Assembly (NCBI GenBank): GCA_002737725.1
Contig: NSIP01000010.1
Span: 27,174 to 91,173 of the forward strand
Direction: 5' to 3'
Length of the DNA: 64,000 nt
Source: Rhodospirillaceae bacterium
Lineage (GTDB): Bacteria; Pseudomonadota; Alphaproteobacteria; Rhodospirillales; Rhodospirillaceae
Position numbers and translations under genes: made by a program. Below the pieces are notes generated by a model. The model did no database searches. It saw only the letters and a program-made list of their open reading frames with translations, and was not told the origin of the DNA. Below are positions 56,060 to 64,000 of this stretch, piece by piece (within the stretch, counting starts at the first letter, position 1; each line of letters opens with the position of its first letter).

Positions 56060-57682
56060 ATGGCGTGCATGAAATTGGCCAATGGCCTCCTGACATTTCA
56101 AAGGGTTCGCGAATCTATTTCTCTCGTATTCACTGGGCTGGCTCTTGCCCTGATGATGTCGCAGGCTGCGTTAGCCGAGAGTGTCTTGAAGCGCGGCAAT
56201 CGCTTCGAGCCTGCCACGCTTGATCCGCAGAAATACCAAACCCATTACGAGCAAAACATTGTCCTCGATCTGTTCGAAGGGTTGGTGACCTATGATCCCA
56301 CATCCCGTCCAGCGCCGGGGGTTGCTGAGTCGTGGACCGTCAGTGGTGACGGCTTAGTGTGGACATTCAAGCTGAGGCCAAATCTTGTGTGGTCCGACGG
56401 TGCCCCGCTGAGCGCTGAGGATGTTGTCTTCTCGTTTCGCCGATTGATGGACCCGGCCACAGCGGCGCAGTACGCACAGCTGTTCTATATTCTTCAGAAC
56501 GGTCGAGAAACAAATACCGGTGCGTTACCACCAGATCGTATCGGGGTGTCCGCGCCTGCAAAAGACACCGTGATGCTGCGTCTGAATGCTCCTGCGCCGT
56601 ATTTGCCCGAGCTGCTTGCCAACGCTTTTGCGGCTGTGCTGCCGCAGCATGCGATTGCCAAAAACGGTGCCGACTGGGTCAAGCCCGGCAACATGGTGTC
56701 CAATGGCGCTTACGCCCTGAAGCTTTGGGAATCACAAGAGCGCATTGAGCTTGCGCGCAACCCACGCTTTCATGATGCCGCACGCGTCGCGCTTGATCGC
56801 GTCATCTACTACCCGACCGAAAACCTCAGCTCGGCCCTCTCACGCTTTCGCGCTGGCGAACTCGAGATGCAGCTCGAGTTTCCGGCGTCGCAGATCGAGA
56901 TCTTGCGCACCAACTTCCCTATCGAAACGAAGGTGGTGCCCTCGTTGCTGACCTATTACCTTGCGCTCAACACGACCAATCCAAAACTCAGCGACCCACG
57001 TGTCCGCAAAGCGCTGTCCTTGGCCATTGATCGCGATGTGATTACCGCGCGGGTCAACAGGCTGGGTGAAATTCCTGCCGAGACATTCGTTCCGCCCGGC
57101 ATCGCAAGTTACTCAGCGTGGCAACCGCCCGACGCACGTCTAAGCACGGAGCAAAGATTAACCCAAGCCATGCAGTTGCTGGCTGATGCTGGCTATGGAT
57201 CGGCCAAGCCGCTGAAAATTTCCTACAGCTTTTCCGCCACTGAGGATTTCAAAAGAATTGGCGTTGCGATTGCGAGCATGTGGAAACGCGTTGGCATCGA
57301 GACAGAGTTACTCAACCGCGAAGGTAAAGTGCATTTCGCGTCCCTCAAGCAAGGCGATTTCGAAGTAGGGTTCGTCGGGTGGTCGGCAGATTTCAATGAC
57401 GCCGCCACATTCTTATATGTCTTGCAGTCGAGTAGCGTGAACTCGAACTATAGCCGCTATCGCAACCCAGTTTTTGATGACTTGATGAGCCGGGCGGCTC
57501 AGACACGCGACGTCGTGTCGCGCGCGGCATTGTTACGGGAAGCAGAGATGGCGGCCCTTAAGGATCAGCCGATTATCCCACTTTACACCGGCGTGGCGCG
57601 CAATCTGGTTGCGCAACGTGTCGTAGGCTGGCAGCCCAATCCCCTCGATTTTTATCTGACGCGTTATCTGTCATTGAAATAG
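56060..57682 (+). CDS. ABC transporter substrate-binding protein, family 5 (OppA-like)
   Basis: A 540-residue exported binding protein. Signal region LVFTGLALALMMSQAALAE; family 5 features RGNRFEPATLDPQKYQTHYE, LVWSDGAPLSAEDVVFS, IYYPTENLSSALSRFRAGEL and SDPRVRKALSLAIDRD. It shares this layout closely with the OppA at 10926 (YFPTENL, RFRAGEL, same NGAY segment), so the two are paralogues. ATG 56060 is used; the longer frame starts inside the maeB remnant. An orphan with no permease nearby. Confidence 0.9.
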   Translation: MACMKLANGLLTFQRVRESISLVFTGLALALMMSQAALAESVLKRGNRFEPATLDPQKYQTHYEQNIVLDLFEGLVTYDPTSRPAPGVAESWTVSGDGLVWTFKLRPNLVWSDGAPLSAEDVVFSFRRLMDPATAAQYAQLFYILQNGRETNTGALPPDRIGVSAPAKDTVMLRLNAPAPYLPELLANAFAAVLPQHAIAKNGADWVKPGNMVSNGAYALKLWESQERIELARNPRFHDAARVALDRVIYYPTENLSSALSRFRAGELEMQLEFPASQIEILRTNFPIETKVVPSLLTYYLALNTTNPKLSDPRVRKALSLAIDRDVITARVNRLGEIPAETFVPPGIASYSAWQPPDARLSTEQRLTQAMQLLADAGYGSAKPLKISYSFSATEDFKRIGVAIASMWKRVGIETELLNREGKVHFASLKQGDFEVGFVGWSADFNDAATFLYVLQSSSVNSNYSRYRNPVFDDLMSRAAQTRDVVSRAALLREAEMAALKDQPIIPLYTGVARNLVAQRVVGWQPNPLDFYLTRYLSLK

Positions 57683-57762
57683 AACGTCGTGCGAATGTGC
57701 ATTGACTGCGTCTCTTTCATTCTTCAATAGTCGCGCAGCTACATCCTATTTTAGGGAAAACT

Positions 57763-58752
57763 ATGACCAGCTTCCGTGCCTTTGTCGTCGATGAGATCGA
57801 TGGAAAATATACGCCTGGTTTCAAAACGCTTACGCTCGCCGATCTACCCAAAGAAACTGTTCTCGTGGACGTGGCCTTTTCGACGCTGAACTACAAAGAT
57901 GGGCTGGCGGTTACGGGCAAAGGCAAAATCGCACGCAAGTTTCCCATGGTGTGCGGTATTGATCTGGCTGGCACCGTAGCTGAGTCTGCCGATCCTGCTT
58001 TCAAGCCGGGGGACAAGGTGCTCGTTAACGGCTGGGGGTTGTCGGAGACTTTTTGGGGCGGGTACAGCCCAAAGCAACGCGTTAATCCGCAGTTTCTGAC
58101 TCGTCTGCCGCCCGCCTTTGACTTCAGACAGGCCATGGCAATTGGCACGGCGGGCTACACTGCCATGCTGTCTGTGCTAGCTTTGGAAGACGCAGGCGTG
58201 AAACCCGGCAACGGCGATATATTGGTGACGGGTGCTGTTGGTGGTGTTGGCTCAGTAGCTGTGGCGTTGCTTGCGAAGCTTGGCTACCGCGTCGTGGCCT
58301 CGACGGGGCGACCTAAGGCTGCAGATTATCTTACCCTGTTGGGTGCGACCGAGATCATCGCCAGAGCCGATTTGGATAAAATCGGGCGGCCTTTGGAAAA
58401 AGCACGCTGGGCCGGCGTCGTTGATTCTGTCGGCAGCAAGACCTTAGGCATGGCCATCGCCCAAACGCATGAAGAAGGGGCGGTGACGGCATGTGGGCTC
58501 GCCGGTGGCACAGACCTTCCGACCACCGTCATGCCTTTTATTCTACGTGGCGTGAAATTGCTGGGGATTAACTCCGTCACATGCCCAGTAGCACGCCGCG
58601 ACCAAGCCTGGGCGCGGTTGGCCACAGATCTAGATCTACCTAAGCTCGAGGCCATGACGACTGTAGAACCTTTGTCGAATATCCAGGCTTTGGGCGAGCA
58701 AATCCTCAAGGGCGAAACGCGCGGACGGGTCGTGATTGACGTGAATGCGTAA
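57763..58752 (+). CDS. acuI: Acrylyl-CoA reductase (YhdH/AcuI type, MDR superfamily)
   Basis: A 329-residue zinc-free medium-chain reductase. STLNYKDGLAVTGKGKI, GIDLAGTVAES, the Rossmann segment GAVGGVGSVAVALLAKLGY, and the end GRVVIDVNA are typical. AcuI reduces acryloyl-CoA to propionyl-CoA with NADPH, detoxifying acrylate from DMSP or other 3-carbon routes. Its stop is directly followed by the remnant of sbtA. Confidence 0.88.
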   Translation: MTSFRAFVVDEIDGKYTPGFKTLTLADLPKETVLVDVAFSTLNYKDGLAVTGKGKIARKFPMVCGIDLAGTVAESADPAFKPGDKVLVNGWGLSETFWGGYSPKQRVNPQFLTRLPPAFDFRQAMAIGTAGYTAMLSVLALEDAGVKPGNGDILVTGAVGGVGSVAVALLAKLGYRVVASTGRPKAADYLTLLGATEIIARADLDKIGRPLEKARWAGVVDSVGSKTLGMAIAQTHEEGAVTACGLAGGTDLPTTVMPFILRGVKLLGINSVTCPVARRDQAWARLATDLDLPKLEAMTTVEPLSNIQALGEQILKGETRGRVVIDVNA

Positions 58753-58754
58753 GG

Positions 58755-59119
58755 GCTGCGGAAGTTTTGACACCGTTCGTCAAAGATATCTTTCCCGGTC
58801 TGTTGTGTATTTTCTTGCTTGATATGGGTTTGATCGCTGGCCGCTGCTTGCTCAGGCTCACCAACTCAAGGGTGGCCTGATTGTCTTTGGCTTGGTCATC
58901 CCTGTTATCGGGGCCTGTTTCGGATTTGCTGCAGGAATGCTCTGCAGACTGTCGGCAGGCGTCGTGGCTCTTTTCACAGTCCTGGGCGCCAGCGCGTCCT
59001 ACATTGCTGTTCCGGCCGTCATGCGCGTGGCATTGCCCGAGGCCAATCCGGCCGTTTATATGACCCTGTCCTTGGGGATTACCTTTCCGTTTAACATTAT
59101 CCTCGGAATTCCGATTTAG
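58755..59119 (+). pseudogene. sbtA: Remnant of sodium-dependent bicarbonate transporter SbtA
   Basis: The C-terminal third of an SbtA-type transporter in two frames. Frame one: TPFVKDIFPGLLCIFLLDMG then LIA; frame two after a one-base shift near 58835: LLAQAHQLKGGLIVFGLVIP, then SASYIAVPAVMRVALPEANP and YMTLSLGITFPFNIILGIPI, TAG at 59117. Normal SbtA has over 300 residues; the first two thirds are gone, cut right at the acuI stop. It sits upstream of an intact sbtB-like gene, the usual order. Confidence 0.82.
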
Positions 59120-59171
59120 ACGGCGCTTGCGCAGCGCGCGCAGCGCTTTGCAGGGATATAGGGGGCGGGTC

Positions 59172-59480
59172 ATGAGCGAGACTGGATTCAAACGCATCGA
59201 AATCGTCACCGAGGAGCTTCGTGCACGCCAAGTCACAGATATTTTAGACAAGGCGGGTGCAACAGGCTGGACGATGCCGCCTGTGCTCTCGGGCAAAGGG
59301 CATCGTGGTGTTCGGCAAGGCGGCGACCCCAGTGGCATCAGCGACACAGTCATGATCGTTGTGATCGCCTCGGCCGCGCCCGCCGAGAATATTATGGCGA
59401 AGTCAGAAGCGATTTTGTCTGGCCGGACGGCGATTTTTGCAATGTCCGACGTGACCGTGATCCGCAAGGACCGATTCTAA
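59172..59480 (+). CDS. sbtB: PII-like protein, SbtB family
   Basis: A 102-residue PII-like trimer protein. ATG 59172 after AGGGGGCGGGTC. Core MSETGFKRIEIVTEELRARQ and the flexible loop GKGHRGVRQGGDPSGISD; the end is AIFAMSDVTVIRKDRF. SbtB proteins bind adenyl nucleotides and regulate SbtA. Because SbtA is broken here, this regulator is orphaned. Its last four bases overlap the convergent nucleotidyltransferase. Confidence 0.83.
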   Translation: MSETGFKRIEIVTEELRARQVTDILDKAGATGWTMPPVLSGKGHRGVRQGGDPSGISDTVMIVVIASAAPAENIMAKSEAILSGRTAIFAMSDVTVIRKDRF

Positions 59481-60286
59481 GTCGATTTGCCTTCGCTAGC
59501 TTCCAGGATGCTGGTGACCAAGGCGTAATCCTTGGCGTTATCAACATCGATTGGCCCCTCAGCCCAAGGAATCAGCGTGGCTTCGACGTTGAGTTTCAGT
59601 ACGCGCGAGATCTGACGCATGACGCCCTTCAGCGAGACAAGACGAAGTTTATAAAGAATGAAAGAGAGAATGCCAAAAGCTGTGATGATCCGATAAGGCT
59701 TCTTGCCGAACTGGCCACCGGTAGCAAATGCCTCAGTAGCTTTCAGGCCATGTTGATTTTTGATGCAATAAAGATTGCAACTTGAATAGGCGTCGTCCTT
59801 CAGGCGGTGAAAAGCGCGCTGTCCACCAGGATATTTGTCTAAGATGAGCTGCGCTCGGGTCATGCCGACAAAGACTTCGCTTGATCCCTTATTAATCTCA
59901 TCGCAGAAGTAATCCACCAATTCCGGCGTGTGCAGCGCATTGTCAGCTGTCGAGATCACCAGCGGAAACGGGTCATTGATGACGCCGACGGCCCGATAAA
60001 CACTCTGTGCTAAGTTGCCTTCGCTCTGTACGGCTGTGATTTCGCCTTTGTCGAGCAGCGCGGCCAATGCAGGCACCGTGCGCAAGATATCTGCGTTTTC
60101 GATGGATACAAAAATGCGCCCGACATTCTTGGCGCCGCGCAGGCCATCAATCACCCGCTGGACCATGGGCACGCCATTCAAGGTGACAAGGCACTTGTGA
60201 GACAACCCTTGCATCTGAGCAACGGGGTCTTGTGCGCCACGACGACTGGCGGCCAAAACGAGTGCTGTGAACTTTTTGCCCGGCAT
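59477..60286 (-). CDS. MobA-like nucleotidyltransferase
   Basis: A 269-residue GT-A-type nucleotidyltransferase. The NTP-binding loop LVLAASRRGAQDPVAQ is less glycine-rich than usual; KCLVTLNGVPMVQRVID and the metal-binding STADNALHT follow. The C-terminal third has a hydrophobic stretch (ILSFILYKLRLVSL), which could bind membrane or lipid. Similar proteins transfer nucleotides to sugars or alcohol phosphates in lipid or glycan synthesis. Substrate unknown. Confidence 0.82.
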   Translation of the reverse strand: MPGKKFTALVLAASRRGAQDPVAQMQGLSHKCLVTLNGVPMVQRVIDGLRGAKNVGRIFVSIENADILRTVPALAALLDKGEITAVQSEGNLAQSVYRAVGVINDPFPLVISTADNALHTPELVDYFCDEINKGSSEVFVGMTRAQLILDKYPGGQRAFHRLKDDAYSSCNLYCIKNQHGLKATEAFATGGQFGKKPYRIITAFGILSFILYKLRLVSLKGVMRQISRVLKLNVEATLIPWAEGPIDVDNAKDYALVTSILEASEGKST

Positions 60287-60329
60287 ATGATCGCTATTTC
60301 AAATTCACCCGTGTCGGGTTGTTTGTATT

Positions 60330-61763
60330 TTAACGCAGCAAGGCCATCAAGGTCGCAATTGGTTGCGGGCCGTCTATTTGGCCTAACGCCTCTGCGAGGC
60401 GCTCAGTCGCTGTGCTGTCAAGAATTCCACGACAGCATTGGCGAAGTTTGTCCCACAACTCCATATCACTCAGCGGGTTGTCGGCGCGGCCTTTCGGGGC
60501 ATCGACACTCACAGAGTGCTGGGCTCCCGATTTCAGTGTGATTTCGACACGGGTGGCAAATTCCGACTCTGATTTGGCCACTGGATGACGATGCACGTGG
60601 GGCATGAGTGAGCGGTAGCTGCTGCTTGCTACAGCGTCTGGAGTAAAATCGTTCAACCCAACGCTGTTGTTTTGTAACGCGACGGCCACGCAAAATTCCA
60701 TCGAGAACTTGGCCTGCAAGCCATCTTTCGGATCGCGATACATTAAGTTGTTGAAGTGAGAGACGGGAGCATAGACGTCGACGTGCGTCACATCATTCGC
60801 CTTGATGCCATGGGCCGCTATCAGTTGTAGCACGCCATCCAGTGCGCGGTGCGTTGAGGCGCAGGTCGGATAGCGTTTAACCTTTAAGCCGTGTGCAAGA
60901 ATCGCGAGTGGTTCCCCAATGCTGTCGGTCTCGAAGCGCATGGTCTGGCCATGCTCGCGCTTGAACTCAGCCTTGGTTCGCAGCTCCTCAAGGTCGGGGC
61001 CGACCATCAGTTGCGCCATGCCAGTCGGGCCATCCAAAGTTTCGTGCCCTGCTGTCATGCCGGCCTCAGCCAGCAGCGCACACACGACGCCAGCCTCAGC
61101 GGCTTTGCCTGCGTGTAAGGGTTTGGTCATCGAGCCGAACTGACTCATGAATCCACCGGCATAGCTGGTGGACATATTTAAGCAGTGGCTCATCTTTATA
61201 TGATTGAGGCCCACCAACCGTCCGCAGGCCACGGCCGCACCAATTGCTCCAACGGTCGAGGTCGCATGCCAGCCCCGGTTGCGATGAAAAGGATTGAGGC
61301 CCTGACCAACGCGTGTGGCGATTTGTAACCCGACAATGTAAGCCTCCAAAATGTCGGCGCCAGATTTCACACGAGCCTCTCCAAGCGACAGCAAGGCCGG
61401 GGCCATAACAGCAGTAATGTGTGCTTTGGCGGGATCAAAATTATCATCGAAGTCCAAGGCATGGGCGGCTGTCCCGTTTGCCAACGCCGCGAGGGGGGCT
61501 GACTGCCCACGCTGTTGGCCAACGACGGTGCTGGGCCCTTCGCCCCACTGGCTGCTCACGGCCCTGAGCGTGAGTGCGGCCTCATCTAAGGCGCCAGGCA
61601 CCATGCACGCGATCACGTCCATGAAAGCGCGCTTGGCGCGGTGGGTTGCCTCAGAGCCAAAATGACGCGGTGCACTTACAGCCCACATGGCATAAGCCGC
61701 CGACACATTTTGTACGTTGGCAATGCCAGACTCGATGGATGACTTATGATAGTCAGGAGACAT
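60330..61763 (-). CDS. MmgE/PrpD family protein
   Basis: A 477-residue member of the MmgE/PrpD family (2-methylcitrate dehydratase, cis-aconitate decarboxylase and relatives). Segments: AKRAFMDVIACMVPGA, NGTAAHALDFDDNFDPAKAH, GWHATSTVGAIGAAVACGRL, SYAGGFMSQFGSMTKPLHAG and KRYPTCASTHRALDG. Other prp genes are absent, so methylcitrate is not certain as substrate. Divergent from the flippase gene. Confidence 0.92.
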   Translation of the reverse strand: MSPDYHKSSIESGIANVQNVSAAYAMWAVSAPRHFGSEATHRAKRAFMDVIACMVPGALDEAALTLRAVSSQWGEGPSTVVGQQRGQSAPLAALANGTAAHALDFDDNFDPAKAHITAVMAPALLSLGEARVKSGADILEAYIVGLQIATRVGQGLNPFHRNRGWHATSTVGAIGAAVACGRLVGLNHIKMSHCLNMSTSYAGGFMSQFGSMTKPLHAGKAAEAGVVCALLAEAGMTAGHETLDGPTGMAQLMVGPDLEELRTKAEFKREHGQTMRFETDSIGEPLAILAHGLKVKRYPTCASTHRALDGVLQLIAAHGIKANDVTHVDVYAPVSHFNNLMYRDPKDGLQAKFSMEFCVAVALQNNSVGLNDFTPDAVASSSYRSLMPHVHRHPVAKSESEFATRVEITLKSGAQHSVSVDAPKGRADNPLSDMELWDKLRQCCRGILDSTATERLAEALGQIDGPQPIATLMALLR

Positions 61764-61870
61764 CGTCGTCCCAGAGCAAGGTCAGTCAACAAAAACAAGA
61801 GTTGTGCGAGCGCTTCATAGGGCATTACACCTATCTCTGCAAATCGACGGACCCTATTATTTGTCATGAA

Positions 61871-63229
61871 ATGAAGAATTTCTTGCTCTTTGCCATGATC
61901 AAGCATTGGTTTTCGGATGGCGTGTTTCGGCGCATTTTCAAGAATGCCGGGCTCATGCTCACGGGTCGGGCCGCCAATGGCGTCATGGGCCTGATCACGC
62001 TCAGCATTATGGCGCGGGGCCTGGGGGCTGAAGTCTTCGGTATCGTGGTGCTGGTTCAGACTTACGTTTTGGTGATCTCTGGCCTCACCACATTTCAGTC
62101 ATGGCAAGCACTCATTCGCTATGGCGCGATCAGCCTGAAAAGCGAAGATCCGTGCGAATTCCAAAACCTTCTCAAATTCACCATGGTGCTGGACGTGATC
62201 GGCATCGTCATCGGCGTGGCCGTTGGTTATCTCGCCGCTCCTCTGATCGGTCCTTTTCTCAAATGGAATAGCGATGTTGTTGTTTATGCTCAGGCCTATA
62301 GTTTTCTAACCCTCTTTACCGTCATCGCCACGCCCATCGGCGTGCTCAGGCTCTTTGACCGTTTCGACCTCCTCACGTTTCAAGCCAGTATCGCTCCGTT
62401 ATGTCGCATGATCGGCGTCAGTATCGCCCTGGCGCTTGAAGCTCCGCTCTGGGGCTATCTGGTGGCCTGGTTTGTTGCGGGGAGCGTGGGTGGAATTGCT
62501 TTGATTGTTTTGGGTTGGCTTGAAGTCTCGCGCCGCGGCCGCCTGGTCAACATGTCGTGGTCTTTTCGGGGGCTGTCTCGCGGCCACGACAGCATCTGGC
62601 GATTTTCAATTGTCTCGAACTTTCACTCGTCATTGCAACTCGTGACCGGGCACATGGCGGTGTTCCTGGTTGGATTTGTTGCAGGGCCTACGGCGGCAGG
62701 CCTGTATAAAATCGCGAAAGATGTTTCCACCACACTCACCAAGCCAGCGGAAATGCTCAATCAATCGATCTATCCCGAATTCGCGCGCCTCGGGTCGGAG
62801 GCACATTGGCATGCGTTCCCGCGACTTATCTTGCGTAGTGGTGCGCTCGGCGGTGGGGCGGGCCTGACCTTGCTCGCGATTTGTTATGTCGCCGGTGAAG
62901 CTTTTCTTTCGCTTATTTTCGGGGCTGATTTTACGGCCGCGAGCGGTGTGTTGACGTTACTGGTGGCTGCCGCAACGCTAACGATCGCTGGTTTTTCCAT
63001 GGATCCAGCACTCTATGCCATGGGCCGTCCGGGGATACCTTTGCAGGTCAACATCGTTGCTGTTCTTGGGGTATTCCTGCCGTTGCTCATTTTTCTAGGC
63101 GATCGTCGCGGTGCTGACGGGGCGGGCATTGCGGCTCTTGCGTCGAGTGCCTTTATTTTTCTGGCTATGAGTCTTTTCACCACACTCGAACTTCGCAAAA
63201 GGATCGCTACTCCTTTGTCGGGCGTTTGA
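61871..63229 (+). CDS. Oligosaccharide flippase (Wzx/MATE-like membrane protein)
   Basis: A 452-residue multispanning membrane protein of the polysaccharide biosynthesis/flippase group, with about 12-14 hydrophobic segments. The N-terminal GLMLTGRAANGVMGLITLSI and then GLGAEVFGIVVLVQTYV are typical of O-antigen or exopolysaccharide transporters. ATG 61871 (MKNFLLFAMIKHWF) is preferred; the frame is open upstream but overlaps the divergent PrpD gene. Overlaps the convergent downstream gene by 23 bases. Confidence 0.88.
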   Translation: MKNFLLFAMIKHWFSDGVFRRIFKNAGLMLTGRAANGVMGLITLSIMARGLGAEVFGIVVLVQTYVLVISGLTTFQSWQALIRYGAISLKSEDPCEFQNLLKFTMVLDVIGIVIGVAVGYLAAPLIGPFLKWNSDVVVYAQAYSFLTLFTVIATPIGVLRLFDRFDLLTFQASIAPLCRMIGVSIALALEAPLWGYLVAWFVAGSVGGIALIVLGWLEVSRRGRLVNMSWSFRGLSRGHDSIWRFSIVSNFHSSLQLVTGHMAVFLVGFVAGPTAAGLYKIAKDVSTTLTKPAEMLNQSIYPEFARLGSEAHWHAFPRLILRSGALGGGAGLTLLAICYVAGEAFLSLIFGADFTAASGVLTLLVAAATLTIAGFSMDPALYAMGRPGIPLQVNIVAVLGVFLPLLIFLGDRRGADGAGIAALASSAFIFLAMSLFTTLELRKRIATPLSGV

Positions 63230-63773
63230 CGCCGAGCAGTCCCCGGCCAAGCGTGAGAGCGCCCAGCGAACCACTTTTTTGCTCGGCAGGATCCCAAAGC
63301 GCGGATCGCCGTTTAGCCATGGGCGCAGGTGGTGCATTTTGCTCGACTGGTGGTTTGGCAGTTCCTACGTTGAGGATGTCATAGCGTGCGCGGCGCAACA
63401 GTGCTTCATCTAAGCCCCAATCGCGATAACCCACCGTGAGCTCACGATAGTAATCCATACTGGGTGGTGCCAGCGCGCTGGTCGTTCCCATTGCATAGGC
63501 CGTCGCTGTGACACTTTGGCCAGCGTATAGCACGGTCACTTTTAAATGCTGATAGTCAGAGCCTTCATAGCTATCGAGAGCACGGACACAAGCGGGGGTT
63601 ACTTTCCACAGCGCTCCCATGACTTGTCCGCCAAGCATGGGAGCAATATCGGCGAAGCGCTTGAAACAGAGCTTGTAGTCTCGCAGCGTCGCAACCCCAA
63701 GCGGCTCGGCTACTGGGCAACGTCGCAGCATGTTGCGTTTATTCAGGTTTGCGCCGTATGCGAAATAATACAT
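63207..63773 (-). CDS. Gamma-glutamylcyclotransferase-like protein
   Basis: A 188-residue protein with the GGCT fold. Motif YYFAYGANLNKRNM at the N-terminus and the catalytic Glu in LDSYEGSDYQHLKVTV. The C-terminal about 60 residues (Pro/Ala rich, KRRSALWDPAEQKSGS) are an added tail. GGCT enzymes release 5-oxoproline from gamma-glutamyl peptides. ATG 63773 is taken; a GTG at 63809 extends the frame. Confidence 0.88.
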   Translation of the reverse strand: MYYFAYGANLNKRNMLRRCPVAEPLGVATLRDYKLCFKRFADIAPMLGGQVMGALWKVTPACVRALDSYEGSDYQHLKVTVLYAGQSVTATAYAMGTTSALAPPSMDYYRELTVGYRDWGLDEALLRRARYDILNVGTAKPPVEQNAPPAPMAKRRSALWDPAEQKSGSLGALTLGRGLLGVKRPTKE

Positions 63774-63816
63774 GCGCTTTGCATAACTCGATTGTGCGCT
63801 TTTTGCCACGGTATAG

Positions 63817-63848
63817 AAAAAACGGCGGGCTCAATAAAGAGCCAGCCG
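63817..63848 (-). terminator. Terminator reading leftward, upstream of the GGCT gene
   Basis: On the minus strand CGGCTGGCTC-tttatt-GAGCCCGCCG (one mismatch) followed by TTTTTT. It would end a minus-strand transcript coming from the right, where the IS element now lies. Confidence 0.72.
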
Positions 63849-63911
63849 TGGTCTTGTCACGGATTAGTTCCGCATCTTTGAATGATTTATCATGCATCAA
63901 GGAGTGTTATT

Positions 63912-64000
63912 ATGGGACGCATACATACCGAAGAATTTAGACGAGAAGCTGTGCGGATGGCACTGACAAGTGGGCTGGCGACATCAGCTATATCTGGACG
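63912..64000 (+). mobile_element. Start of an IS3-family OrfA transposase (cut by window end)
   Basis: ATG 63912 with AAGGAG upstream. The visible 29 residues begin MGRIHTEEFRREAVRMALTS and continue GLATSAISGR, the helix-turn-helix start typical of IS3/IS911 OrfA. The left inverted repeat should lie between 63849 and 63911 but cannot be fixed without the other end. Confidence 0.8.

Noticed and set aside
1..64000. CRISPR arrays, prophage, toxin-antitoxin or defence modules
   Set aside because: No regularly spaced repeats, phage structural genes, or small gene pairs of those types were seen.

Overview
The window reads as a chromosomal piece of an alphaproteobacterium, most likely an uncultured lineage. 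The evidence is gene content and order: an F0 operon with a separate subunit b' (atpI-atpB-atpE-b'-b), a split glycine decarboxylase (gcvPA/gcvPB) behind a tandem glycine riboswitch, the group ispH-thrB-rnhA-peroxiredoxin, thrC next to an M16 peptidase, and smc-dsbA and DUF721-mutY blocks. The species cannot be named from sequence alone.

Layout. Bases 1-5.9 kb: a TerC tail, a TetR regulator with a palindromic operator candidate, an isochorismatase-like amidase, a Nudix hydrolase, two gene ruins, then a secreted serine hydrolase paired with a DUF1838 protein. Bases 5.9-13.6 kb: one minus-strand operon coding a nitrilase-like protein, a peptide/amide-type ABC importer (binding protein, two permeases, two ATPases) and a Rieske oxygenase. 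Both enzymes have serine where a key cysteine is expected. Bases 13.7-19.5 kb: an alpha/beta hydrolase, a ferredoxin, a second binding protein, a GntR regulator and a secreted flavin amine oxidase. Bases 19.5-22.7 kb: a methyltransferase, a lipid A-type acyltransferase and a broken GAF/SpoIIE phosphatase.

Bases 22.7-48.3 kb are mostly housekeeping: thrC, an M16 peptidase, a three-gene dehydrogenase cluster (HpsN-like HisD homologue, 3-hydroxyacyl-CoA dehydrogenase-like, SDR), yqgE, a peroxiredoxin, rnhA, thrB, ispH, a double CDGSH protein, a lipoprotein, glycine riboswitch-gcvT-gcvH-gcvPA-gcvPB, a MacAB/LolCD-like exporter, the F0 genes, smc and dsbA. Bases 48.3-53.75 kb look like an accessory island (two DUF1838 proteins, a TonB-dependent receptor, a frameshifted small secreted protein) placed between dsbA and DUF721, which are commonly close in alphaproteobacteria. 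Bases 53.8-64 kb: DUF721, mutY, an internally deleted malic enzyme, a third binding protein, acuI, a truncated sbtA with intact sbtB, a nucleotidyltransferase, an MmgE/PrpD protein, a flippase, a gamma-glutamylcyclotransferase-like protein and the start of an IS3-type transposase at the edge.

Two themes stand out. First, uptake and breakdown of small nitrogen compounds (opp-Rieske-nitrilase operon, isochorismatase, amine oxidase, three dipeptide-type binding proteins). Second, at least six genes are visibly decaying by stops, frameshifts or deletions, which suggests recent loss of functions (malic enzyme, bicarbonate uptake, a PAS sensor, a phosphatase). I found no CRISPR array, tRNA, rRNA or prophage. 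No completely new multi-gene system can be proven here; the best candidates are the opp-Rieske-nitrilase operon with its paired Cys-to-Ser changes and the DUF1838/TonB-receptor island.
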